This document shows positions 10,962-23,338 of a stretch of DNA of 64,000 nucleotides, one piece after another. A program made the translations under genes and the position numbers. The stretch is from Ceratodon purpureus (Eukaryota > Streptophyta > Bryopsida > Pseudoditrichales > Ditrichaceae). The notes under the pieces are model-generated. The model searched no databases, was not told where the DNA came from, and saw nothing but the letters and a program-made list of their open reading frames with translations. The stretch spans positions 5,803,089 through 5,867,088 of the forward strand of contig CM026431.1 in the NCBI GenBank assembly GCA_014871385.1, written 5' to 3'. How positions within the stretch are numbered: position 1 is the first letter of the stretch; each line of letters begins with the position of its first letter.

Positions 10962-13900
10962 ATGTCGGAGCCGGGGAGGAGGAATTCACTCAGCTCTCGA
11001 TTCTCCAGAAAGTTCAGCAGTAGCAGCAGGCGGGGCGATGGGAAGGTGGAGGGTAAGCTGGAGGATGCTGTGGAGAATGTCGAGCAGGATGAGAGCGGGC
11101 CCAGCCAATTGACGGTTGGGGCATCCAACCCTGAGCATGTGGTCTTCCTGGTGAACGGAATATGGGGGAGGTACGTGCTAGCAGTTTTAAGATGTCCTTT
11201 TTATCTGATCAGATGCGTTAATCTGCAATTTTGGAGCTGCTTGTTTTCGTTGGAATATGTTGTACCATGAGGTTCATGTGGGTTTGGGATGTTTTGCGTT
11301 TTACATGAGAATTGCATCTTTGACTGGGGAAGCACGTTGAGGGTTTCAGCTTAACCCTCAGCTCGACAGGCTGAATTGAACTGGTGATCGGGTGTATGCA
11401 GTGTAAAGAATTGGATCTTTGCTGTCAAGGTGTTGAAGAAGCAGCTTGGGGACAAAGTGGTTATTCACTGTTCGTTGTTTTTCCCGTCCTCGTTTTTTTT
11501 TTTTTTTGGGTGTTTTTTTTTTTTTTTTTGTGTAAGAAATAGTGGTTTAGTTTCTTCCTTCTAGCGTACATGTAGTTTTGTTTTCTATGTAAATGCCCAT
11601 TCCTGAGGCTTGGAATGAAATGTTGATTTAGGTATTGTTTTTGAGATTCTCAGGTAGTAGTGCCAATGGAGGCTTGAAGACCCACGCTGGGGTTGATGTC
11701 ATGGGAGAGCGTCTCGCTAAGGAGGTGGGGGCTCAAACCACTTAGTAGAAAGGGGCCTTTGGGGCAAGTTCTTGAACATTGCAGTGCTTTTTCAAATAGC
11801 AGCTGAATCAGTTTGTTGCTTGGAATATGAGGAACAGCTTAGAGGGAACTGGCGTTTCCTATACTGACTCTTTGCACTAACAAATTTTAGGTCATGGAAG
11901 TTATTGAAAAAAATCCTGGTGTAACTAAGATTTCTTTCGTGGGTCACTCACTTGGGGGCTTGATTTCACGATATGCAATCGGCCTGTTGTACGCTCCTCC
12001 AGGTAATAAAATTCCTAATTTTCTTCCTTTCCCCTCAGCAATCTCTGGGATTTTGTGGTCCTACTTACTGTTGAGGGTTGCAGTTTTCCTTGTTCCAATG
12101 TAGGTGTTGCAGATATACGATTCCCGTAGTTTAGAAGTTATTTGGAAAAGTCTATGGGTCCGATGCTTTTAGAGCACACTCCTTCCTGGCCATGTGGATA
12201 TTCTGATGATAGTACAGTCGGTTTGATTCACAGCGATGTTTGTGCAGGTGGACGCATGCTTCTGCAAATGGGGGAAAATTCCTCAACTTCTGATAGTGAA
12301 GCTGGAGCGAGCGGTAGAGACCACACTGGAGCTCCATTGAAGACGACCATTGAAGGGCTTGAACAAGACACTATTGCAGGCTTAATTCCGGTCAATTTTA
12401 TTACACTCGCTACACCTCATCTAGGGTGCAGAGGAAATAATCACGTGAGTGTGATTCCTGTGGACTTGTTTTTCCAGCTTAGAAATATTGGCTTCACACA
12501 GCAGTAAGATAAATGAAAATCTTTCAAACAGGTTTGAATCCAGGCACAGATATCGTAGTGGTTATGCACGAGCAATCGAGGAAGAGCATTTGAATAAAAT
12601 GTTCTCTTGTTGTGCAGTTGCCCTTCTTGTTTGGAAGAGCTGTGCTTGAGTGGGCAGCTCCTCTCGTCTCACCTCTTATTATAGGACCAACTGGAAAGCA
12701 CTTATTCCTGGCTGATGGTAATAAAAACCGTCAACCTCTTCTGGAGCGTATGGTCAAAGATTGTGAAGAAGGCAAATTCCTGTGAGCATCTCTCTTCTTT
12801 TAGCTATACTTCCCTGATCAATTTCAAACTCGTTCTTTTAAAATTAATATTGGAATTACACGATGTAAATCCATTTCAAACGGCATTGTCGCTTGAACTA
12901 CCAAATAGTGACGGTTTAGGGTTTTGAATGTTAGGGTATTGAGTTTTCACAGAGCTTGTTTATACGATGAAGTTTCAAAATTTGAGCTTCGTTAGCTGAA
13001 GCTGGGATATTTGTCTATGATCGTGCAGATCAGCCTTGAGATGCTTTAAAAGACGGGTAGCCTACGCAAATGTTTGCCACGATCGTATCCATTTCCTAGA
13101 TAGCCAATTGAAGATCTGTTATGTTTCTTAAGAAAGTGGTTGACGTGGCTCTGACCTGATTTTTTTCTAATTGTGATTTTTACCTTTTAAATCTAGGGTT
13201 TGCCTCATTGATTATCAAGCTTTTAGCCATAGCGATGAGCTAGAAGCATCGGTGTAATGGTCTATGCAGGCGAGAGCTTTAGGATTTTTATTTCCAAGCA
13301 ATTTTCTTTGGGATGTAGATGGTCTTAACTGTTTCAAAGGCATGGTTGGCTGGCGTACAGCGTCAATCCGAAAAGCATCAGAAATGCCGGAGGTAAGTCA
13401 TGTTTGTTGCCTAGTTCAGTGAGAAAACGTATTTTACTCTCTCATTATTCGGAGTGTAAAGCAGTCTTTCTTCGAATCCTCATATATGTGAATTACTGTG
13501 CTTGTTTGTATCGAAACAGCCTCTAGAGGAACCCGAAGAATCACAGAAAGAGCGTCTGAAGGGTTACAAGTACATTGTTCGTGAGGAAGATGCACCTTTG
13601 GCGGACAAAAACTCTTCTGAACCCAAAGACGTCGCTGCTTTAGACGATATTGAAGGTGAGCTCTTCCTAAGCTACAGATGCTCTAAGGCAGAACCTATTT
13701 AGAGTACTAGATGAACGTCCAGAGAGTTACCACATATTCCCAATTCAAATAAAGGCTCAGTGAGTTTCTTATGAATCATTGAAGATGAAAGTCACAGTGA
13801 CCGACGTTTAAGAATAAATTCCTGCTTAATCCACCATTCATCGAATGGGCTCAAAATCCATGCCCTTACAGTGGTGTTGTAATGTGGGTGACGTTTGCAA

Positions 13901-14550
13901 TGCTCATTGTGTCACATGGTGGTTTTTTGAAAGTTCATTAATAGAAATAAGCACTTCAAGGCTTGTTGGATATAGGACATCGTTCGGTATTGGATCCTCA
14001 GTTTAGGTGATAAAATTTGCACAACATGTCATTTTTTTTATTGGTTTGGATGATTGACCTTAACCGGTACGTGTACTATGACAGAGGTAATGGTAGCTGG
14101 TCTTCAACAAGTTCCATGGCATAGAGTTGATGTGAATTTCTCAAAAAATGATACTTTATATGAGGCTCACAACTTAATTCAGGTACAAATCCTACCTGAA
14201 TTTTACAAATTCGACCTGAACACAGGTAGTTTGAATTTATGAGTGCACTACGTCTAATGGACGAGTCGGTTAATTGGAGTTTCCGATTCTTAGAGTTTAC
14301 TGAAGATAGAGTTGTGCGTGATTCTTTGTTGAACCACGCTGTACATGCACTTCAGTATCATATGCAAGTATATTTCTATCTCTACGCATGGCAAACGTGG
14401 ACCTGAAACATTTTTCCTCCTCAGCAATTCATCATCTTCCTCGACTGAAAGCTGCTTTCTTTGCAGGTAAAAAATGAGTCATGGCATAGCCAAGGAGAAT
14501 CTGTCATTCGCCATGTCATAGACAACTATTTTATTAAGGGTGAAGAATAG
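10962..14550 (+). CDS. DUF676 putative serine esterase / lipase-like alpha/beta hydrolase
   Basis: Eleven exons fit in phase: 10962-11170, 11402-11469, 11654-11724, 11891-12002, 12248-12444, 12618-12781, 13029-13084, 13340-13392, 13520-13655, 14085-14182 and 14467-14550, giving about 415 residues. The first ~55 residues are Ser/Arg-rich and probably disordered. The fold begins with EHVVFLVNGIWGSVKNW. The nucleophile elbow is FVGHSLGGLISRYAIG in exon 4, with the catalytic Ser in GHSLGG. Other family blocks are TIAGLIPVNFITLATPHLGCRG, LPFLFGRAVLE, LFLADGNKNRQPLLERM, FKRRVAYANV and MVGWRTASIR, ending with WHRVDVNF and SVIRHVIDNYF. In relatives I recall D-H-M/I-V-GWRT; here exon 8 reads R-M-V-GWRT, so the expected catalytic His may be displaced or a boundary may be slightly off. 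Exon 2's donor (CT|GTTCGT) is weak. The substrate is unknown; relatives resemble yeast ROG1-type lipid hydrolases. Confidence 0.85.
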
Positions 14551-17511
14551 GTGGCTCGACGTCTCAATGGGTGTAAGTGTAACTTGTTCTGAGGTTTGCT
14601 CCGGGGGCTTGTGGAGGAGCGGAGACTCTCGGGGTTTCCAAAGGTGAGTCCCTGCCGGGTCCCTGATTGTTCACACTACACGTTATTTTTTGGTGTACAA
14701 ACTATCATTCAACCATTGGTAGGCGTGCAAGGAGTAGAGAAGACGGCCGCGTTATGAAACAACGGCCCTCCTCCCTTGAGGCGTTATCTATCAAGCGGAG
14801 CAACAAGGGTTAGACTATTAAGGCATGGGTTTGTCCTGAGGCCTTGAAGTCTTACGATTTGAAACAATGATAGGGGAACTCAGATTAACCTCATTGATTG
14901 TTGGGTTGTATAGCCTCAATTAATTCCTACTTTAAATAATAATAAAGAAAGATCAAACTGATTGAATAGAACAAGTTCATCTAATAGCAGAGATTTGAAT
15001 ATTACTTTTTAAATTTGTTCATTCTTGCAACAAGAAGTTTTGAACTAATGTAGTTGTAATCTTTTATGCACGTTGCAAGGAACTTTTATGTTTGTGTTAT
15101 GTGTGGAGTATGTAGCAATTCTAAGTTCTACGTAGTTTTTAAGCTCTTATGTTGTATCTAAAAAATGATATTTGATCTAATAATTTCACTCTTAATAAAT
15201 TAGTTGTCTTAAAAAATTGAGTATCGTATCATTGTAGAATCAACTCTAAGTTCTTTAATCCAATGTTCAATTCTATATTTTAAGGTGATTTGGTTTATTG
15301 TGGTAAAAATAAAACTTACTTCATACATGAATATTACTTGTTAGGATTTTTATAGTGCTAAATTTGCTTTATGTTGGAAAATGAAGCTAAAATCTTTATA
15401 TAAAGCAAGCATCATCTTTATAAAAGTCCTAATCAAGCATCATTATTATGTAAAGTTGTTAAAATCATTTATAAATCTATCAAGGAATTGAGATTATAGT
15501 TGTTATTACAATTATTTGAAAATTCACCCATTATCTCTTTCATTATCTCACGTCATTGTTCTATCTTTCACACTTATTTATATTAGAGCACATAGCACAC
15601 TTCACTTATTGAAACTCTTACTCAAATACCATAATGTTTACTCACTTCATTGGAACACATGTTTCAGTATAAGCATTCTGGGTCACGTACACAAAACTAG
15701 CACCTAAATCCAGATGGGTTTTTAATAACTCCATTAGAAGTTGAATCCCCTTATGTAACCGTAAAATGAGTAGTTTCAGAGAGGAGCTTGGAAGTCGCAT
15801 ACATTATACAAACAAGCTCTGAATTAAGCTTCCTGATCGATCGAAACAATCACATGCATCCTGGATTTTGACGAAGTTCTTGTGTCGTCTCGATGACATT
15901 TCTGTGCATCTCAACACAATCCCCGTCTTCTCGACAACTTCGTTGTTCATGTTACAGTGTACACGGTATTATTACATCGAATCATTGACCACATTTCTCA
16001 AGTGTGCCGTGGCAAGTGTTACCTGAGGTAATACAGACAACAATATTGTGGAGGTAGTGATGAACTCAGTCGGCGAATTCGTCAAACTAGCCTGCTTGCA
16101 TGGATGGCATCTGCCTTCATGTCTGCTCATGGAATCATTTGGATGTGATTAGTGTCTGTCGTTTTCAGAAGACTCCTCGAGTCCTCCGTCGCCCCGACTT
16201 TGAGTAGGTTGGGTTTGCATTCGATCTCATTCTTTGCAATCGAAGTTTGGTTTGTGGAATTACAATGGAAAAGGAAAAAGAATCATTGACTCGTTGTCCT
16301 GGCATTGAAATTAGTTGTCCAACAATCCTCGAGTACTGTGCGACTGATCCCTTCATTGCGTGTCTGATCGAACGGTCTTCTCCCGAACTCGAGATCCAAC
16401 CTGGGATCCACCTTGTTTCAAGGCCCGGGGTTCTGGTCAACACTTGATACTGTTGTAGGAACGCGGTGTCCAAGATTGAAATCATAATTATTAATGCTTT
16501 TTACTCAGCGAGGTTCCGTGTGTAGACGCTAAAAGCATGGTTTCAATTTCCTTTTCGAGTCTTGAGATGCTCACTGGCGGTAATGTGAATTACTGGAGGC
16601 ATGGAGCTTGCAGGTTCTCGACTTACAGCTGTTATCATGTGGAGGTGCAGCTGATCGAGCAAACTTCAAGTGCCTTTTTGGGTGTGATCTGTCTATTTGG
16701 CAGTGTATTTGTGGTGATATGGGAAACGTTGCCTTGTCTGTGCACACTCTGTGTTTGTGGGCTTGTGAAGGCAAATTAATCCGGTTGAATTGACGAGGTT
16801 ATAATTATGTAGCAATTTGTTGATCAATTTCCAAGTTACATGCATTGTAGGAAAATTTCATGATGTGAACCTGGGTTGGCAACTTCCTGTTTAGAATGGC
16901 TGAACTTTCTAAATCTTTTCTGATCCCTTCTAACACTTGATAGTTTGTTCTTGAATTCAAAAGGAAGTATCTATGTGTAGCTTAGAAAGAGGCCATTGAA
17001 TTGCAATCTGCACGTCGTTGCATAACAAGACTAGTTCATGATGATGTTCACCTTGTCCTGCCACTTTTTGATTTTTTGTAGATCCAAATTTCCATTACTC
17101 TTGAAACTTGATCGAAAAGCAGTGCGCTCATAATTGGTGTAATCATCGAGACATCGTAACTAGAAAGCCCTAGACCCTAAATCTCTTGATCATGGTGTTC
17201 TTCAAATATCATCAGAAGCTCAGCCTCTAGAGACCGACCGTGTTCAGGGCACATATTCAACCACGCCAGCCAATCTCGTCAATGTCTAGGCCATGGCTTA
17301 GCAAAGAGCTAGTTAGGCATGTAATTATTCTCGAACGCAGACTAACTCTGCGCACAAACGGTACTTGAGATATCTGAACTGATAGCTGATATAGTTTCTC
17401 AATGCTTGACAAACTAGGATTGACATTTTCCAAGCTCGCCGTGCAGATTCTGATAGTACCTACACAACTTGTCGATTCGATACTCCATCTTGAGCTCATT
17501 CGGACTCGGTC
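14551..17511. other. AT-rich intergenic DNA
   Basis: The proximal part is the lipase 3' UTR. From 14900 to 15700 the sequence is strongly AT-rich without coding character. Around 16150-16800 it is more balanced in composition, with overlapping short open frames on both strands and no family I recognise. I see no tRNA or rRNA. Confidence 0.4.
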
Positions 17512-19103
17512 ATGGGGATTAGTTGGACAAGGATAATTGCAGGTCAGTTGCTTGCAGTCCTCTTTGTCTCCGCTCTCCAGACGTGTTTAGCAAGAAGAGA
17601 CCCCAATCTTACGCTTCTCACATCACCTGGAATAGTGGGAGTGTGGAACCGCTCCGAATACTCAGCTTCACAATTTCGAAATGATAGCCTGGTACGATAC
17701 TTTGATATCTGGCCAGAATTCGAGAATGCAACCGGCGTCCGGTTCAAATATTACTGTGAAGATCCTGAGAAGGGGAACTTGTCACTCAGCAATTTCACTT
17801 ATAGCTCAACTGAAGGTCAGTTGGAACCCAGGCCTTACTACGATCTAGGTGTAGTGGAATTATATCAGCCCTACTGGAAGAACTGGCTATTCTGGAAAGT
17901 TGACATGAACAGGATATCATATTCCATCAACTGCGAGTACAACGACTTACACGACCTTTATGTTTACAGGTAACGAAAACTTTGCCTTATGCTTGTTTCA
18001 TGTTTTTTAAGTCATTTCTGCTTTCCTTGCATGATGATTCCCACATTGATTTTCGCATGTGACGAAATGGCTTCCACTTTCATATTCCTAATCGGTCAAG
18101 TTCCTGTAATTATAACCATTATCGGCTCTAATCGGAGTTGAAATAATTTGCTTTGACATGCAGATTCTGGCACATGTCGGTGTCTCAGGGCTTCCTCGCT
18201 TTTATGGTGATGCAGGGAATTGTCATGTTGATTGTTTTTGTGACGGTGACCATCAAGTGGCGTGGATGGGAGAAGTGGAAATGTTGGTTCCGGCCATGGA
18301 GCCGGGACTGGGAGCATTTCTTTTCGGAGCTTATACATCTAGGTCTTATAGTGGAGGTGGGCTACAGTTTGATGGAAGGAGTTGGGCATAGCGACCCTCG
18401 CTCATGGCGTGCCTCGGTAATCTACAACACAGGGGTAGTGTATACTTGGTTGACGTGGATTACGGTGATGTCTTCTGTATTCCGTCAGATTACAGATGGC
18501 TGGAATAGTCGGACGGAGGCTGCAAGATTGAAGGAACGTATTAATGCCAATTTCTCTGGGAGAGGAAAATTGCAATCATTGGAAGACATCACGGACGACT
18601 GGCGGTGGCAGCGGGTGTTCGGGCAACTTGCAACCGTTGTACTCGTGAGTACATACTTAACTTTCGTAGATGATGCGTCAGGTCCAGGAGGTGTAATGGA
18701 CCAGATGGTGGGGTTGATATTGGCAGCAGCTATTGTGGCAAACATATGGTCATTGTTGGTCGCTGCCATTATTTTGTTCCGGTGCACTCGGATTCTTGTA
18801 CAGGCGGGAAAAGTGAACTGCCAAAAGATCCATGATAGAGATCCGACATATGGAGATCATTTGTGCCATCTAAACTGCATGTTGCGAGGGGAAGAACTGA
18901 CAAACGGAGATTCACACCATCCAAGCGATGTCCAGGGCACTGAAGAGCCGTCGAACGGAGACGTTGCGCACCATCCAAGGGATGTCCAGGGTGAAGATCC
19001 CGCAAATGGAGATATACTTTGTGTAAGCGAGGACCAGGAAAGGGAACTGGCAAACAGATTCCAGCCTGCTCACAATACAATCTCGCCTCCAGAAGTTGTA
19101 TGA
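17512..19103 (+). CDS. Multi-pass membrane protein with glycosylated N-terminal ectodomain, family not recognised
   Basis: Two exons (17512-17969 and 18164-19103, joined AG|A) encode 465 residues. Residues 1-27 (ISWTRIIAGQLLAVLFVSAL) look like a signal peptide. An ectodomain of about 130 residues follows with several N-glycosylation sequons (NLT, NRS, NDS, NAT, NLS, NFT) and many aromatic residues. Five hydrophobic segments are then visible: FLAFMVMQGIVMLIVFVTV, ELIHLGLIVEVGYSLM, YNTGVVYTWLTWITVMSSVF, GQLATVVLVSTYLTFV and GLILAAAIVANIWSLLVAAI. The C-terminal tail after CTRILVQAGKVNC is hydrophilic and contains about three degenerate copies of a motif with NGD followed by HHPxDVQG. The topology suggests a plasma- or endomembrane protein with an extracellular N-terminus. 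I do not recognise a Pfam family, so function is left open. Confidence 0.75.
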
Positions 19104-20388
19104 GCATCACTGCCTGTTGCAATTTCATTGCCGGCACTCTACCCTCCCATGAATTTCCTTGCAGAATTGTATATTTTGCATATTCGATCCAGCAGAACGT
19201 GTTCTGCACCCACATCCGAGTTGTTACATCCATTGCCAGTTGTATGAGATACTCTGCAATTTAGATTGGAAGGAGAATGTGGTCGCCCTACATTCACTAA
19301 TTGCTTTTGCCAAAGATTCATCGTCAAATTTCCTAGAAGTGGCCGATGGCAACATATATAAAGCAGAGCATTGCCGGGGGTGGGAACTATTTCTAATGAA
19401 TCTAGGAATTATCCCACCACCAACCGCTGTACTATGCCATCTCTTTGTTAGCATTTGTAAGGTACCTTCTGGACTATTTGGCAGTACGAGGTATAACTCT
19501 CGCTATTAGATTGTCCTCTTTTTCTTTAATGGTGTTGGAGTGATCACTTCGTTTAGCTCCTGCACTTCTGCTAAATCTTTTCAGAAAACAAAATGGGAAG
19601 TGCCTTGGTAAAAAAAAATGATTATGCCGATAAAGATAGATTATTTCTTATCAGCTTGAGCAAAATGGCCAACACTCATCGAGTCATCGGGAGCTGCAGT
19701 GCTGCACCGCCTAACTGCTCATGATATTTGATGCTTCATTTTGATAAATTAGATAAAGATAGCATCATTGACTCCTGCAAAGTAAACTGAGACTCCCCCG
19801 ACGGACTCATTCAGACTTGTACATACTTTTACAGACAAATAGCGGAGGCTTCTGGAGATTTGGAAGAACACTTGGTCAGACTTCCAAAACCTTCGGGGTG
19901 CTTCAAGAGTACTACAGTATCCTTGGCGAGAGCATTCCCCTGAGTTGGAGAAATCTCAGGTAATTAACTTAGTACATATTCTGCTCTTCTAGCTAGTCAA
20001 GCTTCTCCCTAGAATTCAGGCATGAGCGGCTTCCAAATCACCCTCGCTGTAATCCCGTTGAAATGTAATGTCTCGTTCTCTGATCTTCAACTTGCAAGTC
20101 AAGTTGTATTTTCAGCGGATAGGTGCCATTAAAGCAGATGCTTTTTCAGTCCGCGGTGTAAGTTGTAATCGTCGCTTCATCTTATAACCGTAGCCTGATC
20201 ACCTTCAACTAGAGATTTCGAAGATGTGAGCATTATAAATCAAAAAATTAGCCGTCATTTATCTAGTCGGCATCATCGAGCGTGGTGCTTCTACCCTGGA
20301 GCTAGCAGTGACCTTGGTCTTGTTCCTGGGTGATCCTTGGCAAGTTGGCCGGTTGTATGCAGTCGACAGAAATAGGGAGGCTTATTTT
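19104..20388. other. Intergenic DNA, 3' of membrane-protein gene
   Basis: This stretch is probably 3' UTR and then unremarkable intergenic sequence. Short open frames at 19019-19509 have no coding character. Confidence 0.4.
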
Positions 20389-20489
20389 TAGGTGTAAAAG
20401 CCATATTTACAGGATATATATACCACTCATTCTGGCGGTATAAGTTGCACCAATCCAACACCCATTCCCAAATATGGCTTTTACACCTA
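20389..20489. mobile_element. Small foldback element with perfect 20-bp inverted repeats (Tc1/Stowaway-like MITE or hairpin RNA locus)
   Basis: TAGGTGTAAAAGCCATATTT (20389-20408) is repeated as a perfect reverse complement at 20470-20489 with a 61-bp spacer. The outermost bases are TA on both sides. A TA target duplication with an 18-bp terminal inverted repeat beginning GGTGTAAAAG would fit a very short mariner-type MITE of 97 bp. The long perfect arms could alternatively form a small-RNA hairpin. The spacer itself does not pair extensively. Confidence 0.5.
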
Positions 20490-21168
20490 GTCCAACTTCC
20501 TAGATGATGCATTTTTACGAATGGGTCAATCCTGTTTCTAAGATTCTACTTTGTGCATTAGATACTCATGAAATAAGTTTCAAGATGTCAATTTGTTCAT
20601 GAAACGGAACATGAAAATCTTCTTCAAGTTCATAGATGACTTGCTTTGTATTTTTCAAACCTGTCTGTTCATAAGTTCATATTTCCATATGTAGCAAAAT
20701 ACATTTCATTGACGTTCTCTTGTGCCCAAAGAGGAAGAGTAAAGTGGATTCTTAGCCCCCGAAAAGATAATAGAAAGAGGTTCTACCACCATAAGTTACG
20801 GAATGACATTGGAGACAAAAAAGCTTATAACGAAGGCAGATAAACCATGAATGGATTCTGTGATTAGCAGTGAACCAGAAGTCAACGAGTTTCCATTCCG
20901 GGCAGACTTGGCTTGCGGAGGAAAATACGATTCGTTCACCCAAATTAGAGCTCTGCAACTTTTATGAGCTCCAGGCCCCACCTGATTTTATTCGCCAACT
21001 CCACTGTCCAGGGGTAGAATACAGTGGCATGTAGCCAAAGTTCGGCCCACCTGGACTGATACACTGTAGCTCATGATTTATTCCAAGCACCTGAGGCCGT
21101 ATACGGTATGGGGTAGGTGTATTGTGTCAGCAGCGCTTTTGTTTTGTTTCTGGTGCTACTCTGTGGCG

Positions 21169-21840
21169 GAGCAAACCAGTGTTGGTCGGGTATCATGATT
21201 TAGAGATACCAGCCGGTTCCAAGTAATAGAGATTCTTTAGAATCCAAGAGAGGGCGGGTGCATGGTATTTGAAAATCTAATTTTTTAAAATCATGAACAA
21301 TATCAATCTAAATTTTTCCTGTGCTTAATAGCAAAATATCAATAGCGCAATATCACCACAGCTAATACCAGGGCACTATGCACACGGGTATGGTATTAAA
21401 AATCACTCATACAAAAATCACTCAAAAATCACTCAAAAATTATTCAAAAATCACTCATACACCAAACAAAAAACTCATACACCAAACAAAAAACTCTCAG
21501 GGCATCTATCTGAGACTACACTGTTGAACAGAATTGGTCATTTATATGTTGACTACACTCAGGGCATCTATCTGTTGACTACACTCACTCTAACAAACCC
21601 TACCTTGCACATCGTACCTTCACACAGAGAATCCAAATCTCAATACCAATGAAGCCAGTTCGAAATCACCGCAGTCGGGTACACAATGCAGTATGGTGGA
21701 GACGTAGTGAGGGGCAACATGCATAAACCCTGCTTTCACGCCCATGCACATAAGCCTGTATCGGTTCCGTGAGACCCTGTATATATTTACTATTGATACC
21801 CGGCTAAACCCTCTATACCCGACCAACACTAGAGCAAACC
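21169..21840. mobile_element. Non-autonomous Mutator-like (MULE) element, ~654 bp, with 9-bp target duplication
   Basis: The direct repeat GAGCAAACC occurs at 21169-21177 and 21832-21840. Just inside lie perfect 16-bp terminal inverted repeats, AGTGTTGGTCGGGTAT (21178-21193) and its reverse complement (21815-21830). Imperfect similarity extends further inward (GCCGG and GATACC blocks). A 9-bp target duplication is the hallmark of Mutator-like elements. One extra A separates the right TIR from its repeat. The interior carries short tandem duplications at about 21415-21500 (CACTCATACACCAAACAAA twice) and a GGGCATCTATCTG duplication at about 21500-21570. No transposase is present. Confidence 0.6.
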
Positions 21841-22905
21841 GAAGAGGCTTTACGAAGCGTTCAGTTGAGATTTGAGTTGCTTTTTGAGGTGCTTTTTGAT
21901 GGAGATTTTTGAGGTGATTTTAACCTGAGGTCGCTCATGTTGAGTTGTGGAGAAAAATACTCAGGTATGGTTGTATAAAGGGAGAGCGTTTTTCAATCAA
22001 TGGTGCCCCTTGTAGACTTGGGTGAAGTTGACCTACATTATTATTATTTAGTTCATCTAATCACTTTAAATTATAAGAGATTATCTTTTTCTAAGATCTT
22101 AGTATCTAAGAAAAGTGGTTTTACTTCCATCTTGATGTCTACAGATCCTTAGTATCAACCCCTAAAGGCCCTTGGTGTTATGTAGCCAAAATTGCCAAAA
22201 ACATACCTTACTGATAGAAACCTATTGTCTTCTAAATTTAGATATGAAATTGAATATTTAATTATAGGATCTTGTAATCGCCTTATTCAAAAAGGTGTAT
22301 ACCAATCTTGAGGACAATCCACTTTACTGATTGCGAGAATATAACATTTGAAGTCACTGCAATGGTTTTTTTTGATAGTGCCCTGAGATTATACCTAAGT
22401 TTTAATACCCAAAAACTATACTTTGCAAGCACAATTGATCCATTGAGGATCATCAATTCCTTTAGGTATGGAGTATGGTATAAGCTCACAAAGTTTGAGC
22501 CTCATACGTGCGTGGAAAAGAGAATAAATCCTTGATTTTGTGAAAAGGTGTGTGCTGAAATTGCCTTATATTCTCCAAAATTAAAACTACTTAAAGGGTA
22601 AACTTCAAATGTCCAATTGGAAATCCAAATGGTAAATATGTTGAAGTCAATGAAGGAAAGAACCACAAAAAAATTTCAACACAATCAGAGTAGATCTCAA
22701 ATTTCTAGAATTTTTTAAAGTGTAAATTGTATATTTCTCTTTTATTTCAAAGGCCAATTTTGGTAAAAGGTGGTCATGTCGATGGACCCCTACCACGTTA
22801 TAGATAATTTATGAAATTTATGAAATTTGGATAAAAAATGGATTTTAGATGAAAATAAGCTCTAGATGGAAATTATCATTTGGATGAAAAAAAGCATCAG
22901 CCTCT
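21841..22905. other. AT-rich intergenic DNA
   Basis: No gene is seen. The right part (about 22800-22900) contains repeated TTGGATGAAAA and AGATGGAAA-type motifs, which continue on the far side of the inserted MITE at 23338-23420. Confidence 0.4.
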
Positions 22906-23338
22906 TTAGAGCATCTCTACTGGTGGTCCATAAGCCGGGCTCTACATTCAAGGCTTGACACGGTTTGTAAGTGTGATTGCGTGGAGGCAGTTTGAAGTCC
23001 TGCAGCACTGTTCCACCAACATCAGTGCGTTATCCACGTGGCGTTCTCTTGCAGTGACTGCTGCTCACTTACGCTGTCGGTACATCGGATTGTCAACAAG
23101 AACAGTGTTCATAGCCGCATCTGCCAAAACACAGCTCACCCTGCAAGCTCCGCAAGCCGCGAGAATCACGTCCGAGGGCCCTTGCTTGCCACTGGAGGTT
23201 GCAGAGTCCGGGTGTAAATATAACGGGGCCTCAATCCTGAATATGCGCTTTGGAGCACCGGTGCAACATTGTTCAGCCTACAGCCCCTCAAAATTTACTT
23301 GTTTGAAGGCTTGTTGACCACCGATGCGGATGCTTTTA
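22906..23338. mobile_element. PIF/Harbinger-like MITE, 427 bp, TTA target duplication
   Basis: The element spans 22909-23335, flanked by TTA at 22906-22908 and 23336-23338. The left end is GAGCATCTCTACTGGTGGTC; the right end reads, inverted, A-AGCATCxxxxxxGGTGGTC, so the terminal repeats match at AGCATC and GGTGGTC with a mismatched middle. GAGCATCTC-type ends and a TWA target site are typical of plant PIF/Harbinger MITEs. The interior is visibly more GC-rich than the surrounding AT-rich DNA. A 120-codon open frame inside it (22955-23317) shows no transposase motif and is probably incidental. Confidence 0.6.

Noticed and set aside
16165-16485. Overlapping 66- and 106-codon frames on opposite strands
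   Set aside because: No family recognised on either strand and no splice-consistent partner exon.
22955-23317. 120-codon plus frame in the Harbinger-like MITE
   Set aside because: No transposase or Myb-like motif; the GC-rich interior explains the open frame.
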